A stretch of DNA of 64,000 nucleotides from Cheilinus undulatus (lineage: Eukaryota; Chordata; Actinopteri; Labriformes; Labridae), in contig NC_054872.1 of NCBI RefSeq assembly GCF_018320785.1, forward strand, positions 43,574,551-43,638,550, written 5' to 3'. How positions within the stretch are numbered: the stretch's first letter is position 1; the number at the start of each line of letters is the position of its first letter. Both the position numbers and the translations under genes were made by a program. Under the pieces are notes generated by a model. That model worked only from the letters and a program-made list of their open reading frames with translations. It did not search any database and was not told the origin of the DNA. Positions 20,801-31,011 of this stretch are shown one piece after another.

Positions 20801-23800
20801 GACACACTCCCTTCAATCACATTGTCATAGGAAGCCTAACCAGAGGCACCCTGACTCACAAGAACAGAAAAACCCTCCACCAGATTAGGGTGGCAATTCT
20901 TGTCGACACTTGTGGCTGTGTTTCTGTGGCTCATTGTCCTCTTGCCTTTATTTGCTTGTCTTGAAGACACTTTGCCATTGTAATTTAAACAGAGATGGCA
21001 ATGTCCAATATTAATAATATGGATAACTTACTGTCTTGCAATACAATATACTTCAGACATTTTTTGCATCCTACTGCTTTAGCCATGAAAAAAGTAAAAT
21101 TTGACTTAAGATGAATAAACCCTCCAGTGCATGATGCCTGTTTATGTCATGGTACTAGTGTATAGTATCAGAAAGGGTTGAACTTCAAAACTCGTTTTAA
21201 ACTGATGATGTTTTTTCTCTTTTTAAATGCACTTCTCTTCATTCATGGTGCAGCCACAGGAAGGTAAGCACAAAGTTCACCAGCCTTGTTTAATTTTACA
21301 GATCTACCAGTTATTCATCTTGCCGCATCAATTTTTCAGCCCACCTACTATGTCACTCAAAAAGATTATAGGATTTGGCTCGGTCCTTTTGTGTGTGTTC
21401 TTTTGTTATGCCGAGTCATTTCAGAGTAATTAAACCAGGATGTGTTTATGAGTCATACGCTCGATGATATTAAGCCACCAGAGTAAATATCACTCTTTAT
21501 TATCCCCTTAATCTAGTATTTACTTATTGGTTTTAAGTGTGTGTGTGTGTCTGTGTTTTTGTGTATGTGTGTAGCAGGCATTTGCACAGAGGACCTCGAT
21601 GTGCAGGCAGAGATCGTCAACTTGCATAATGCCTTGAGGAGTAACGTCCAACCGTCTGCCAAAAACATGCTGAAGATGGTTAGTCCTGCCTTCTACCAGC
21701 GCAATAACGACAGATCAGATAATATTTGATGCTATCCCATTTTTTATCCCCCATTATTTGTTTGTTAATCTCTGAAGAAAGCCAATGAAGTTGACAAGGT
21801 CTTGAGAAAAAGAAATCAAAAGGCATAAGCAGCTAAGCAGCTTTCTGTTAAGTGGAGTTAGATGAATGAGCTGAGTTAATTCAGCTGCTTTTTGACCCAA
21901 AGTACCAGGAACCTTTAGTTCCAGGAACTCTTGTTGTCTAACCTTGCAAAGCAGATGAATTCGCCAGACTCCATTTCAATCAACAGGCAAATCCATCTTG
22001 AAAAGCTCCGATCCACAATGTTAGTGCAGAAAACCATACTACTCAGGCCAACCAGCATCATTAGAGAAGAACGAGGCGGTAGTTATGGGCGGGGTTTAGT
22101 TGAACTAGCTGATTGCAATGGCTGCCTCCAGTGCTGTGGTCAGCTTGATGTGACTAGCAGTTGTATAAGATCTGGACTACATTTCTGTATGAAATAAGGA
22201 GTAAAACCAACACTTAAAGCTTTATATGATGACAGAGATGTTTTCGCTCTTCTGCCGACCTGTTTCAGTTTTGTCAAACCAGGAAAACATTTCTTTATTG
22301 AAACAAGAGAAAAGAGACACACTGAGAGAGTTTTTGCCCTGCTTTGTGATCATTTTGGGTGGGGTTTGCGATTGTATCCATGACTGTTAGCTCAGATGTA
22401 GCTGTAGGAAACAGTAGCTTATAGGCTGGCCTTACATGAAGATTTTGCTAAGACTTTAGCAAGACTCTAAAAAGACTTACTTCTTAGAAACTCTCACATC
22501 TAAAGACAATCTGTTAGCAAGTAGCTGAGTTTTTAGTCTCAAACAAAGATTTTGCAAAGAGTGTGGGTTACTAACTACAAGATAAGAATATGATTCTTTT
22601 TGAGATTATTTCCCATCATGCATCTGGAGGAAATTCACAACAACAATTTTTGAGCAGAGAACAAGATGTAGAAGGAGATAAGGATTGCATAGAAGTGAAT
22701 AGCTCTTACAATCTGATGTTTTTAAATCATTTACATCAAGTAGAAACGAAAGGAAAGTTAAAGGGATACTTCCAACATTTTGGCACATTCACCCACTGCC
22801 ATAATCTCTATAGTCTTACTAATAGGTTCGTTACCTTTAGTTGTCAGTGCAAGCTATTTTTAGATCGGCTGTGCTGAGTTAGGAGCTGCTCTGCCAAAGC
22901 AATGGATTCTTATGGTATCCTCGCTTTCCCCTCATCAAACTCATATCAAATACACAATCCAACAACTTCAAAATGCTCTCGTGGACAAGTTGTGACCTGC
23001 ACATTCACCACACAATGAAATAATAACGTATAATTATGTAACATTATGACAAATGAAGCAAATACTCAGAACTATTTCTTGAGTAAGGCACTGGGTGGAG
23101 TGACACAGCGCAGCAGCCATGTCTGGAGTGTAGTTCAGGCTTTGCATTTTACTTTAAAACATCTCAGTCTCGCAATGTTCCATGATTATTTCATAGTGTG
23201 GTGAATGTGCAGGTCACAACTTGTCCAAGAGAGCGTTTTGGAGTTGCTGGATTGTGTATTTGATGAGTTTGATGAGGGAAAGCCGGGATACCATAAGAAC
23301 CCATTGCGTTGGCAGAGCAGCTCCTAACTCAGCACCATCGATCTAAAAATAGCTTGCATCTACAACTTAAGTTGACGAACCTATTAGTAAGACTATAGGG
23401 ATTATGGCAATGGGCGAATTTGCCAAAATGTTGAAGTATCCCTTTAAACACCGAAGCAACTTTGCCTGTTACTGCAACAACTGAAGAATTATCCTGGAAA
23501 ATGCTTGGATCAAGTCCTATGACCACTTTACATCTAAGGACTGATCCAAGCAAGACTCCCATGATTTTACTCCGACTTTGGAAATTTAGGCTAAATTGAA
23601 ACTGGATCACATTTTCCTTAGAACAAGAACTAAGAGTCAGACTGAAAGCTTGACTCTAGAACAGATGTTTTTGCACATCTCCTGACCTGCCTTGGCACAA
23701 TTTATTCACCAAATGGCTCCACCATTCACAACTATGGCAGCGGTTGCCTGTCTGCTCAGGAGAAGCACATGCCTATGCCATTATGTCTTGTGGCTCTGAT

Positions 23801-26404
23801 TGGCTGTCATGAATGTGACAGAATGTTCCTCTAATTATCTGGCCAAATTTAGATCTTTGTCCCTGTGGCCAAAAAACATGGTTCCTCAAAAGGTTCCAGA
23901 TTTCCTGGGGCAAGTTCCTATTGTGGAAAATAGTCAAAACTGCCACATTAGACATAGTAAATGATTGAACAAATCTCAGTCAACAGAGAAGAAAGACAGT
24001 AGGTTTTCTTTCCCACAGTAACAGATATGCAGAGGCATGTGGTTTCTCCTCAAGAAGCAAAAACAAATCTCATGTTTGTATTGGAATTACGTTTAGGCGT
24101 CTAATCTCAAAAGGGAGGGTCACTTCAGTCTCAACTTTGTTGCAAATTCTTTATTTCATTCGCTTTTTTTGTCTAACAGCGTTACAGTGCCGAGGTGGCA
24201 GCCAGCGCTCAAGCCTGGATTGACAATTGTCAACTGGCACATGGACCAAACACCTCACGCATCATAAAAGGTATTATTCACCTTGTATATCCCCCCTCTT
24301 GCTGTTTTTGTTTCTTTTACTTTCCAGTTGCCAAGAACTTTAAAGAACTTTTAAGGAAATATTTATTAAGGACTGGCTGACCTTGACAGTGATCACTGCC
24401 ATTTCTTCAGTGTTAAATCATTCTTCAAGGGCAAATGACCCTGAGTGGATATTTTATGCCAGAGATTGTCATAAATGATTCTTGAAGACTATATGAAACA
24501 CAGTTTTATTTACATGATTTAATCAAGTGGAACATGAAAATAAAATGGATTATTCAAACATTAATCTGTGCGTTGATTAATCATCATTGGAACAGGATAC
24601 GAACTCGGTGAGAATCTGCACGAATCGACTGAGATCAAAACTTGGACTGAAGTCATCAATGCCTGGTACGCTGAGAGGGGAAGGTATACGTATCCCAGAG
24701 GGGTCACCTACCCTACTGGTCACTACACACAGGTAACACCTTTTTCAAGAGAACTGAAAAATGAATTTCAATCATATGAGGTATTTGTCACAAATTAGGC
24801 CCTTTTGATCAGAAGCAATGCACTATGGCTTGTCTTTCCTTTAAGTGGCCACACTACATTTACTGCAGATTTTTTTCTTATTTATTTAGCTTAGTTATTC
24901 TTCACTGACAGGGTAAAAGTAGCTCTGTTTCAGCCAAATAACATTTTTAAATGGCCACATATAGCCTCGCTTTCATGCAAGCACTCCAACTCCTTAAAGT
25001 GGCCAAACTACGTTTGCCCTGATGTTGATTGTGAGCTTAGTTTTGTTTCAAGATCCCTGAAAACGGAATTTAAATGGCCCTGTCTGCAGAGCTAGCCCAG
25101 CATCTACACAGGCACTATGGCCAGTCTCTCCTTAAAGCAACCAGGTACCCACATTTTTAAGTCATTTGGGGTGTTGAAATAAGCTTAATTACATGTTTCA
25201 GATGGCCCTATCTGTAGTGGCGTATAACCTAGCTTTAATGCAGGCACTCCAGCTGGTCTCTGTAAAGGCACTACCTTCATTTTTTTATATGGGGAAATAT
25301 GGGGAGAGAGAGTGGGGGAAGATATGCTCCAAACAGCAGAATATTTTTAAGTTCAATTTTTCTAGGGATATATCAATGGTATCAGAAATTCACAGTGCGC
25401 TACTGTGGTAACAAGTCTGCGGTATGGTATTTACTGTGATAACTAAAAAAACCCAAAACAACAAATGAAGACTTGAAAAAAGTGACATCTGCATTTATTA
25501 AATTGCACTTTGAATATTCCAATATGTGCAAAACAGTGCTATAGGTGTGCACTAGGCTCCAAAATATATACTTAGACTTTGGCTCAAGTGTTTACTAACC
25601 TAAAACCTTCATTGTCCACCACCGAAAACAGCTGTAGGTCTTTGGTTTTATATTCACCATTAGACCTTGTGATCGGTTGAGCACTCAAGTGTTTCACCAT
25701 AGTCTTTGAAAACTGCCAACAATGAGACATTTAAAAAAGTAAAGCATGAAAAAGTCTGTCAGTGTTTTTATGCCTTTACTTTGTAGTTTCTGATGAAAAT
25801 GATGTTTTTGTTTGTCATCAGGTGGTGTGGTTCAGCTCCTATGAAGTTGGTTGTGGAGTGAAATTGTGTAACGACGTCTACTTCTATGGCTGCCATTACT
25901 ACAGAGCGTATGTTAAAACCATATTGTGAACACAGTAGAGTGCTTTGTCTTGGAAAGCTTTACACCATTTTAAAAGCAATTTTTTAAGTGCATGAATATT
26001 TTTACAGAGATTAGCTCCAAATACAGATACAAATAAAAAAAAAACATCTGTTTTTTAATTGTTTAACAGAGGAAACTTCCAAACATTGGCACCTTATGAG
26101 GAAGGTGATTGGTGTGATTCCTGTGATGGTCACTGTGATGGCAATCTCTGCAGTAAGCTTCAGAAATTTGAGACAAATATACAAAACACACATATTCATA
26201 CTTTCAGGAATGCTTCTCCATGACAACAAGCTGATGTGTCTATTGATGTCCCTTTTTATTTCAGCCAACCCGTGTCCATTCATTGACCATTTCCTCAACT
26301 GTCCAGAAGCAACTGAGATATCTGGATGTGAGGGAAATTTGTCTGAGTTGTGTAAAGCCACGTGTATATGCTCAGATGAAAACAAAATAATTGCCAAATA
26401 CTAA
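17775..26404 (+). CDS. Cysteine-rich secretory protein (CRISP): CAP domain plus cysteine-rich domain, eight coding exons
   Basis: Join 17775-17858, 21254-21263, 21575-21678, 24180-24270, 24596-24732, 25822-25907, 26070-26152, 26265-26404. Total 735 nt, or 244 residues plus stop, the usual CRISP length (~240). All junctions are GT-AG and the phases agree. The protein has a signal peptide (hydrophobic core [14 protein letters not shown]), then the CAP domain. CAP1 signature is GHYTQVVWFSS and CAP2 is [15 protein letters not shown] tetrad candidates are His in NLHNAL, Glu in GENL, Glu in the [10 protein letters not shown] helix and His in GHYTQ. A four-Cys hinge ([15 protein letters not shown]) and a six-Cys C-terminal ion-channel-regulator-like domain follow. 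Mature Cys total is 16, the CRISP hallmark, but distributed unusually (see findings). N-glycosylation sequons are NTS and NLS. Secreted. Relatives include mammalian CRISP1-3 and reptile CRISPs; expression and role in fish are not deducible here. The ATTAAA signal lies 58 bases after the stop. Confidence 0.9.
17859..19510 (+). other. CRISP intron, first part; nothing further seen
   Basis: AT-rich intron sequence with no repeat or ORF I can support. The intron runs on through the microsatellite and SINE to the acceptor at 21253. Confidence 0.5.
19511..20030 (+). repeat. ATCC/TGCA compound microsatellite
   Basis: About 520 bases of (ATCC)n mixed with runs of TGCA (for example ATGCATGCATGCATGC at 19687-19703 and 19783-19799). 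Higher-order copies include a block ending in CATCATCCATCC repeated near 19800-19870, and CAATCCAGCCTTTCATC appears twice (about 19588 and 19644). The three overlapping His/Pro/Ser/Ile-rich ORFs are artefacts of the repeat. TGCA runs are self-complementary and may form hairpins. Confidence 0.95.
20036..20502. other. Unassigned remnant with a minus-strand ORF
   Basis: The minus-strand ORF 20519-20274 reads [19 protein letters not shown] and [19 protein letters not shown], with non-random-looking composition (helix-like, charged). I do not recognise it. It may be a degraded mobile-element coding part next to the SINE, or chance. Confidence 0.3.
20503..20786 (+). mobile_element. tRNA-derived SINE
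   Basis: Starts with an A-box-like TAGTGGTTAGCAC and a B-box GGTTCAAATCC (about 20538-20548), the internal RNA polymerase III promoter. The body includes TTTTAGGTTAATTGGTGA, then CAGCTGAGATTGGCTCCAAC and GAGCAGGATAAAGGTTATAG, and it ends in ATAATGGATGGATA. This order is that of a very common teleost tRNA-SINE with an (ATGG)n-like tail. About 284 bp, diverged, so probably old. It is inserted in the CRISP intron in the same orientation as the gene. Confidence 0.8.
20787..21253 (+). other. CRISP intron, part before the microexon
   Basis: No gene or repeat. The last 45 bases hold an excellent polypyrimidine tract (TTTTTTCTCTTTTT, CTTCTCTTCATTC) leading to GGTGCAG. Confidence 0.5.
21254..21263 (+). 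CDS. CRISP predicted 10-nt microexon
   Basis: CCACAGGAAG lies between GGTGCAG and GTAAGC, with a strong polypyrimidine tract before it. The previous coding exon ends in phase 0 and all three usable acceptors of the next exon need phase 1. A 10-nt (1 mod 3) exon here restores the frame and adds Pro-Gln-Glu. A 4-nt version (acceptor CACAG, 21259) would also fit. Confidence 0.65.
21575..21678 (+). CDS. CRISP coding exon 3: start of the CAP domain
   Basis: Encodes [20 protein letters not shown] and [14 protein letters not shown], the conserved CRISP opening helix (IVNLHNALR). Ends ATG before donor GTTAGT (phase 0). The acceptor is ambiguous: TAG at 21574, CAG at 21577 or CAG at 21589, all in the same phase. 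The first two keep the Cys that brings the total to 16, so they are preferred. Confidence 0.85.
21679..24179 (+). other. CRISP intron with foldback element
   Basis: 2.5-kb intron. It contains the TTAA-flanked foldback element at 22762-23443. Other parts (21900-22130 with GTTCCAGGAAC; 23690-23920 with AAAGGTTCCAGATTTCCTGG) resemble ends of decayed DNA transposons but could not be bounded. Confidence 0.5.
22762..23443. mobile_element. Foldback / piggyBac-like MITE with TTAA target duplication
   Basis: Left arm 22762-23020 and right arm 23185-23443 are reverse complements with few differences: AGGGATACTTCCAACATTTTGG on the left, CCAAAATGTTGAAGTATCCCT on the right. TTAA flanks both ends (22758-22761 and 23444-23447), the piggyBac signature. 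The 165-bp middle carries no coding sequence. A solo arm of the same family is at 34592-34850. Short ORFs here are shadows of the arms. Confidence 0.8.
24180..24270 (+). CDS. CRISP coding exon 4: CAP helix
   Basis: Encodes [20 protein letters not shown] and [10 protein letters not shown], matching the CRISP block A..A..WA..C...H. Acceptor GTCTAACAG, donor GTATTA, ends in phase 1. Holds an NTS glycosylation sequon. Confidence 0.9.
24596..24732 (+). CDS. CRISP coding exon 5: GENL and CAP1 start
   Basis: Encodes [11 protein letters not shown], then [15 protein letters not shown] and TYPTGHYTQ. Contains the CAP Glu (GENL) and His (GHYTQ). The Cys that normally precedes GENL is Leu here. Acceptor TGGAACAG, donor GTAACA, ends in phase 0. 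Confidence 0.9.
24815..25290 (+). repeat. Degenerate ~125-bp tandem repeat in a CRISP intron
   Basis: Three to four diverged copies share TTTAAATGGCC(C/A) followed by TAGCC(T/C) and GCA(G/A)GCACTCCA, plus CCTTAAAGTGGCCAAACTAC. Landmarks at 24949, 25071 and 25200 give spacings of 122 and 129; a partial copy starts at about 24815. Confidence 0.6.
25822..25907 (+). CDS. CRISP coding exon 6: CAP1/CAP2 core
   Basis: Encodes [20 protein letters not shown] and FYGCHYYR. Completes the CAP1 signature and starts CAP2. Acceptor TTTGTCATCAG, donor GTATGT, ends in phase 2. The second Cys of the usual C-x-Y-C motif is Tyr (HYYRAGN). Confidence 0.9.
26070..26152 (+). CDS. CRISP coding exon 7: CAP2 end and Cys hinge
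   Basis: Encodes [20 protein letters not shown] and GHCDGNLC. The four hinge cysteines have the CRISP C-x2-C-x3-C-x4-C spacing. Acceptor TTTAACAG, donor GTAAGC, ends in phase 1. Confidence 0.9.
26265..26404 (+). CDS. CRISP coding exon 8: C-terminal cysteine-rich domain
   Basis: Encodes [36 protein letters not shown] and [10 protein letters not shown], then TAA. Six cysteines in the CRISP ion-channel-regulator (ShK-like) pattern. Acceptor TTTTTATTTCAG. Confidence 0.9.
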
Positions 26405-26462
26405 ATTCAAGCCCTTTCTCGACTGCTGACTCAAATATTTAGTTGTGAACTTTTGGCCTTTG

Positions 26463-26468
26463 ATTAAA
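26463..26468 (+). terminator. Polyadenylation signal of the CRISP gene
   Basis: ATTAAA 58 bases after the stop, followed by a T/G-rich stretch. Further AATAAA hexamers at 26583-26588 and 26646-26651 could give longer 3' UTRs. Confidence 0.55.
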
Positions 26469-26964
26469 AGTTTTTTTAAATACTCAACTCTTACCTACAA
26501 CTTGCCAGAAACTGGATATATTCCTGGATATTTCTCTCACAGTGGTAGGAATTGTAACTGTAGAAGTGCAGGCTTTTACTGAAATAAATTCACCCATGAA
26601 CAAAATAATGGAACTCAAAATTGTTTATCTTGTGCATGATGATACAATAAAATCACTGAGAAAACAAGGTGTGCACATTGTACTTTTGTTATGGTTTATA
26701 ACAAGCGTCAATGCTGATCTATGTACTTGATGTTATTCTGATTAATAGTTTTATTACATTTATGGTTAGAGTGGAAATAGTAATATCCCCATTTTCCTTT
26801 AAAAGCATGTTCATGTCTAAATGAGGGAGAAAAGCTGTTAAAAGGGCACTGCTAGCCTCTTAGCTTGTGGTTAATTGCTTCCATTACTTGAATTATCAGA
26901 AGCTTTAATGCACAGGACATGCAGAGATAACAACCACATTAATGCCTCATCTCCATATATGTAT
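26469..26964. other. CRISP 3' flank, no gene seen
   Basis: AT-rich; alternative polyadenylation hexamers only. Confidence 0.45.
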
Positions 26965-26972
26965 GTAACTGA

Positions 26973-27691
26973 CAGGGGTGCAACAACACATGCATCTGTA
27001 TTGAACCGTTCAATACAGTGGTGGACCAAACCAAGACCACTGAATCGAACAATACGCAATTTTATATTTGTTTTATCAACTTCTGATGAAGCGATCTGTG
27101 CTGAAAGCTGAGTGGATATGTTCTGCACAACAAAACGTGTCAGGTATACCTGCACCAGATACATTTAATTTTTCATTTGACGTTTTTTTTTAAATATTCT
27201 AATAGAATTGTACACCATAGAACAGTGGTTCTAAAATTGTTTTCATGTCAGGGATTGGGTGTGTTTGTTTTATATTCTGCCAAAAATAGAAAATACACCA
27301 TCAGGGACCCTCAGAGATACAGTACTGTATTTGGTCGATACTGTGTTGTTAGAATGTTTCAAATGTTTCAAAAAATATTCAGGGAGCAATTGATTTCTAA
27401 TATTCTCTGCTGCTAAGAATGCACCACATAAGATGGCTGATTTCTCCATCAGATACATTTATTTTAATATCATTCTTATTTTTACACGGTGCTGTTCTTG
27501 TTTTATATGGTGCTAAGTATGCACAGCAAAACGTGTGTCAGGTAGAGCTGCACCAGATACATTTAATTTTCAATAAACAAGTAAAAAAATGCATGGAAAT
27601 TTCTCTTTTTTGTATTGAAAAAGTATCGAACCATGACAAAAACGTATTGAACTGAACCGAACCGTGAATTTTGTGTATTGTTGCACCCCTA
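26973..27691. mobile_element. Non-autonomous hAT element with perfect 8-bp target duplication
   Basis: Flanked by GTAACTGA on both sides (26965-26972 and 27692-27699). The ends are CAGGGGTGCAACAACACA on the left and the complement of TAGGGGTGCAACAATACACA on the right. 719 bp, no transposase. Internally, CAAAACGTGTCAGGTA plus CTGCACCAGATACATTTAAT occurs twice (about 27129 and 27528), so part of the interior is duplicated. An 8-bp duplication with (C/T)A(G)GGG ends is the hAT hallmark. Confidence 0.9.
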
Positions 27692-27699
27692 GTAACTGA

Positions 27700-30600
27700 T
27701 GGCCATATAGCTGTAAATATACAGACGATGCTCCCTAGGGTCCAACACAAGGAACTGCACTTTTTATTAATGAATAAAAAAATGACTAACCGTAGCTGTA
27801 GGGGAGAGGATAATATTGTCTGGTTTTTCGCCATTAAGCAGTTCGGAATGTGTGTTTACTGAATTTACAGAGATAAAATAAAGATAATTGGAAAGTAGTG
27901 TATATTTATATGGACATATGAACCAGCTAAGCTAAGCTAACTTGTTTAGCCATTCAAATGTTTGTTTACATGTTACATAATCAGTTTTTTAATCTAATCA
28001 TCCATTCAAACTGTTCACTTTAATGTTTTGATATATATCAACTGATAAATCTTGATATATTTCATATAAAAGAGGCTAATCTGGCTGTGTATCATGTCAA
28101 GCTGATAAATATTAATCGTCATAGCCTGTTAGCTAGTTAGCAGCTTGGTCAGTTAGCACACTGCCATTCAGTCTCTCTAAAATCTGTTGCAAAAGTTCCA
28201 TTTTTTCAACATACATGTGGCACATTCTGTACCAAAATATTATGGAGGGGAGGAGTTTCGCAGGCAGGTTGGAGATCATGAAGATTCCCATGGGAATGAA
28301 TGGACTTCCGGTTGTCTTACCTCCATAACCATACATACAGTACTGTGCAGAAGTTTTAGGCATGTTTGGGACGAAATTTGAGGCTGAAGTAAGGCGTGTG
28401 ATGGCAAGTACACCCACCTGAGGGCCCCATCGGGCAGGATTGACACAACCCAGGTCATGCTCTGAATGTCTTTGTACATTACCAAGGGCATGGTAAATTA
28501 ATCTGATGAAAACAAAACAAAAACCACAGCTTTAGGGGGGAGTTATGGGTAGATGTGGTGCTTTAACATAGCCTACTGTTAGGGCAGGTAGGAGGGTTGC
28601 CACAACCCCCTGGTTATTGTGTGTATTTTCTAAGCATCTGAAAACTGTTGGTGGTTGCTGGGCGTATTACCAGGGGTGCAAAGGCCTGGACAAAAGAAAT
28701 GTGTACAGGTCCATGTAGAGGTGTAAAGTTCTAACTTTCCTCAATTTTCATTCATTCCTGATGGCTGCCCCCCACTTCCAGACCCTCAACAGACATTCAG
28801 GATCATGTGATTGCAAACACCCTATTAATGTAAATACAGTACACTTCATCGTTCAGCATTGTTGTCGTTGTCAGCTCAAGCTTTTTCCTTTCAGGCCTTA
28901 AATATCTTACTACTTCATATTTATCACCTCTTAGTAGATGTACAGCAATGGCTTGTCACTGGGTCATAAAACTTGTACTTACACTTGAATGGTGATTAAA
29001 CCTGAGGATTGGGACCTCCGCCAATGATTTGGTTAGTGAGCCAGGAACCAGAAAAGCATATTTCTTCAACAGAAAATTACATGAATTATAATATTTAAAT
29101 TTTAAATAGTCTTACACATATGTGTACAGGTTTGATGAACCTGAAGACAGCAGTGCTAGGCAAAGACAGGTCAAAACAGACAATGCTTGTTTTAAGGCTG
29201 AAGGTTAAAAGCTGGAAACAACTTTCCTAGAGCACAAAAAGTTGGATTGAAATGTAGTCAGGTCAGCTCTGTAATGTTAGAAGAAGATATACAGGTATAT
29301 CTGCAGCAAATTAATTAAACTCAATAACCTTTGCAAACCAGCAGATGGCTCTGTTGTACAAGTTACTGAGCCTTCATCTCTGGTATTTCACAGTGCAGTT
29401 ATCTTCCTTGATCTGATCCACTGGCCCATAAATAAACTGCATTTAGTCATGTAGCACAACATTATACCTCTACTCCCTCCCTATGTGCATCTCAAGCAGG
29501 AGGCTTGTAGCTCTGCGAGCTACAGGTTATGTATGTAATCCACAATACAGCACTTTTATCTCCACCTTTTTCTTCACCACTATGAAATGTTGTTTTATTT
29601 CTTTACCTTATCAATCCATCAACAAGAAATTCAATTTTTACACTCTGCTATAAACAGATAGGCTAAAATACAAGCAAAAACATGATCCAATGGATGTGTA
29701 CTGTTGGAGAAATGTTGCAGTGAGGGGCTGCTGCACCTAAGGTGCCCAAGCTTCCCAGTTGGGGGGTTTCACGTTATTCAGGAAGTAAAATCCAGAAACT
29801 ACCAGACACTTCCAGACTTAGTCCAACCAGAACTTGAGCTGTTAACCCTCTGGTTCTCAACACAAGCCCTTAGACTGAATGACTTCCACCCATTGAATGT
29901 TTGCAATGATTCTGTTTGGTCAAGTAGAAATCTCTGCAGCATCACAAAATACTGTCATTTAGTGATGACTATTACTTCTTTTATGAAGTCACTGTGCCCA
30001 ATCATAAAGAAGAAGACCTGACACAATCATGTGAGCTCTTTTAGGAGGTTGCAGCCATCTTAAAGTGAAGTTATAGGTAAAGATCGCAGCAACAATATTG
30101 GCAAAAAGATGTTGGTATCAAGGGTGCAGAGCATGCAAACATTACGGCACTAAAACCCATTGCTTTGGCAGGTTTGTTCTATTAAAAATACTAATATCAG
30201 ATCACTGGGTTAGATTATCCACTAGCCAATTGTAGAAAATGTTATTTCACGGGTTTTAAACGAAAAGACATATTCCACCAGCCAGTGTGGCTCGTCATAT
30301 TGTAAGTCACAAGCCACTCTGGATTTTCACTAGCCACAACTTTTAAATTGTGGCTAGTTTTAAATACAACATTCATTGACTATGGCATACTGTAATTAAC
30401 TTGAACTACATTTACAACCATTTGAAATGTAAATAAACACTATTCTCCCAATTATCAAGAATTTTTCCTAATCTGTCTGTCTGTGGCTCTCTTTTCTCAT
30501 TTCTTGTTGACTCTTTGTCCTGTTTAGCATGTACTTGTTGACTTATAGCCTGTTTTGTCTGTTTTACTTTTACAGTTGTGCTGTTTTGGCATGAAACTTT

Positions 30601-31011
30601 TGTGTACCCTATGCAAACATTTGTTCACTTAAAGAGCACCATAAACCATTTCTGTAAAAGTAAAGTAAAAATAGCTTTGGATAGTTATTAGTTTGTTCAG
30701 TGATAAGGGATACTTAACAGGGCAGAACGCACAAAGTAGGACAAAAGTCATAAAATGTTAAAAAATAAGTTCAAACGTAGCTATTATTCACTTTTCATTT
30801 GATGTATTCAAATTTGCAGAGGTGTGCAATACTCTTGTACTTCTTCTACTTCTGTTGACTACACAGTGGCACATATGAAACACCTTCCAAATCAGCAGTT
30901 GTATTTCTTTATTTTAGAGGTGTGACTTCACCTGGTTGGAGATTCATATTCACATGTTGTTATTACCAATAAGAAAAGTTCATAATTTACTGTACAACTT
31001 CTTAGTAGCTA
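27700..31011. other. Intergenic, no gene seen
   Basis: No supported coding sequence. A Tc1-like terminus lies at 28337-28363 (see separate entry). Around 30210-30360 there are several copies of CTAGCCA(A/C) and its complement in both orientations. Confidence 0.45.
28337..28363. mobile_element. Fragment of a Tc1-like terminal repeat
   Basis: ACAGTACTGTGCAGAAGTTT followed by TAGGCA, directly after a TA, matches the widespread fish Tc1/mariner terminus (CAGTACTGTGCAAAAGTCTTAGGCA type). No partner end or transposase is visible nearby. Confidence 0.45.

Noticed and set aside
26011..26397. 128-codon minus-strand ORF
   Set aside because: Antisense of the last two CRISP exons and the short intron between them.
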